NCBI GenBank assembly: GCA_026770615.1
Contig: MU631690.1
Coordinates: 70,178-85,888 of the forward strand
From: Pavlovales sp. CCMP2436
Lineage: Eukaryota > Haptophyta > Pavlovophyceae > Pavlovales
Length of the DNA: 15,711 nucleotides
Reading direction: 5' to 3'
Positions 15,476 through 15,711 of the stretch are shown here, piece after piece. The position numbers were made by a program, and so were the translations under genes. Each line of letters begins with the position of its first letter. Within the stretch, counting starts at the first letter, position 1. The notes under the pieces are model-generated. The model was not told where the DNA came from. It ran no database searches and saw only the letters and a list, made by a program, of their open reading frames with translations.

Positions 15476-15711
15476 CGGGCTCGCAGTTCTGGGATGCTAC
15501 CCGTCCTCGAGGTGACTGCCGCCGTCCGGGCGGCGGCGGACGAGGCGGCCAAGGCCCGTACAGGAGGCGCGCCGGCTGTACAGGCTGGCGCGGGGCTCGC
15601 GGGGCTCGCCAAGGTTCCCGCACTGATCGTCCGCCTCAAGCAGGTTCGCGCGCGCCTCGCGCACCGGCTGCCGGAACAATGCGCGGCAGCAGAGCGTTGC
15701 GCTGAACCCCC
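15473..15711 (+). CDS. Partial Ala/Arg-rich hypothetical protein, runs off the window
   Basis: The frame from ATG 15473 stays open to the window end (79 codons plus 2 bases). It starts MRARSSGMLPVLEVTAAV and continues as an Ala-rich helical sequence with Lys and Arg (LAKVPALIVRLKQVRARLAH). The start is chosen because its 15-bp context is identical to that of the PLGG1-type gene. An upstream in-frame ATG at 15401 and open sequence back to 15212 leave the 5' end uncertain. No family is recognised. High GC and divergence from the transporter gene fit a host gene. Confidence 0.45.
   Translation, partial: MRARSSGMLPVLEVTAAVRAAADEAAKARTGGAPAVQAGAGLAGLAKVPALIVRLKQVRARLAHRLPEQCAAAERCAEP

Overview
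This window looks like nuclear DNA of a eukaryotic alga carrying a decayed endogenous virus. A haptophyte, or another alga with a secondary plastid, fits best. The reasons are GC-rich host genes with GT-AG introns, a plastid-type LrgA/LrgB transporter with an apparent signal-plus-transit N-terminus, ankyrin repeats of the 'ARANGCPWD' type, and a C2H2 array of the 'CDEPGC' type. No search could be run, so taxon and family names rest on motif recognition.

Layout. (1) 1-511: C-rich flank without a convincing gene, holding a 29-bp direct repeat. (2) About 505-7443: more AT-rich, densely packed short intronless ORFs of a Polinton-like virus/virophage type. Block A (about 505-3950) has an A32-like packaging ATPase, a pVI-like small protein, two proline/glutamine-rich proteins and the two halves of what looks like one minor capsid (penton-like) protein. 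The C-terminal half lies at the left edge and the N-terminal half at the right edge, on the same strand. Block B (about 3950-7443, all minus strand) has a major-capsid-like fragment, a broken discoidin-like protein, an intact 411-aa beta-rich protein, a 5'-truncated proline-rich protein with in-frame TGAs, and the N-terminal part of an SF1-type helicase. No integrase, polymerase or protease was found. It reads as a rearranged endogenous viral element, not a replicating genome.

(3) 7442-8887: a C2H2 zinc-finger gene built from a 90-bp tandem repeat, with the last three fingers out of frame. (4) 9039-10863: a three-exon minus-strand gene with an F-box-like segment, ankyrin-like repeats and an acidic tail. 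Its first intron has 26-bp terminal inverted repeats that carry both splice sites, and exon 2 has a frameshift. (5) 10864-12377: about 1.5 kb without a convincing gene. (6) 12378-15192: a four-exon minus-strand gene for a 525-aa LrgA-LrgB fusion of the plastid glycolate/glycerate transporter (PLGG1) type; splice phases agree at all three introns. Its first two introns are homologous to each other. (7) 15193-15472: divergent promoter region bounded by a 15-bp inverted repeat that includes both start codons, then a partial plus-strand ORF running off the window.

The most notable points are the circularly permuted capsid block, the transposon-like (introner) introns in two neighbouring host genes, and the nonsense and frameshift decay of part of the viral block beside intact viral ORFs.
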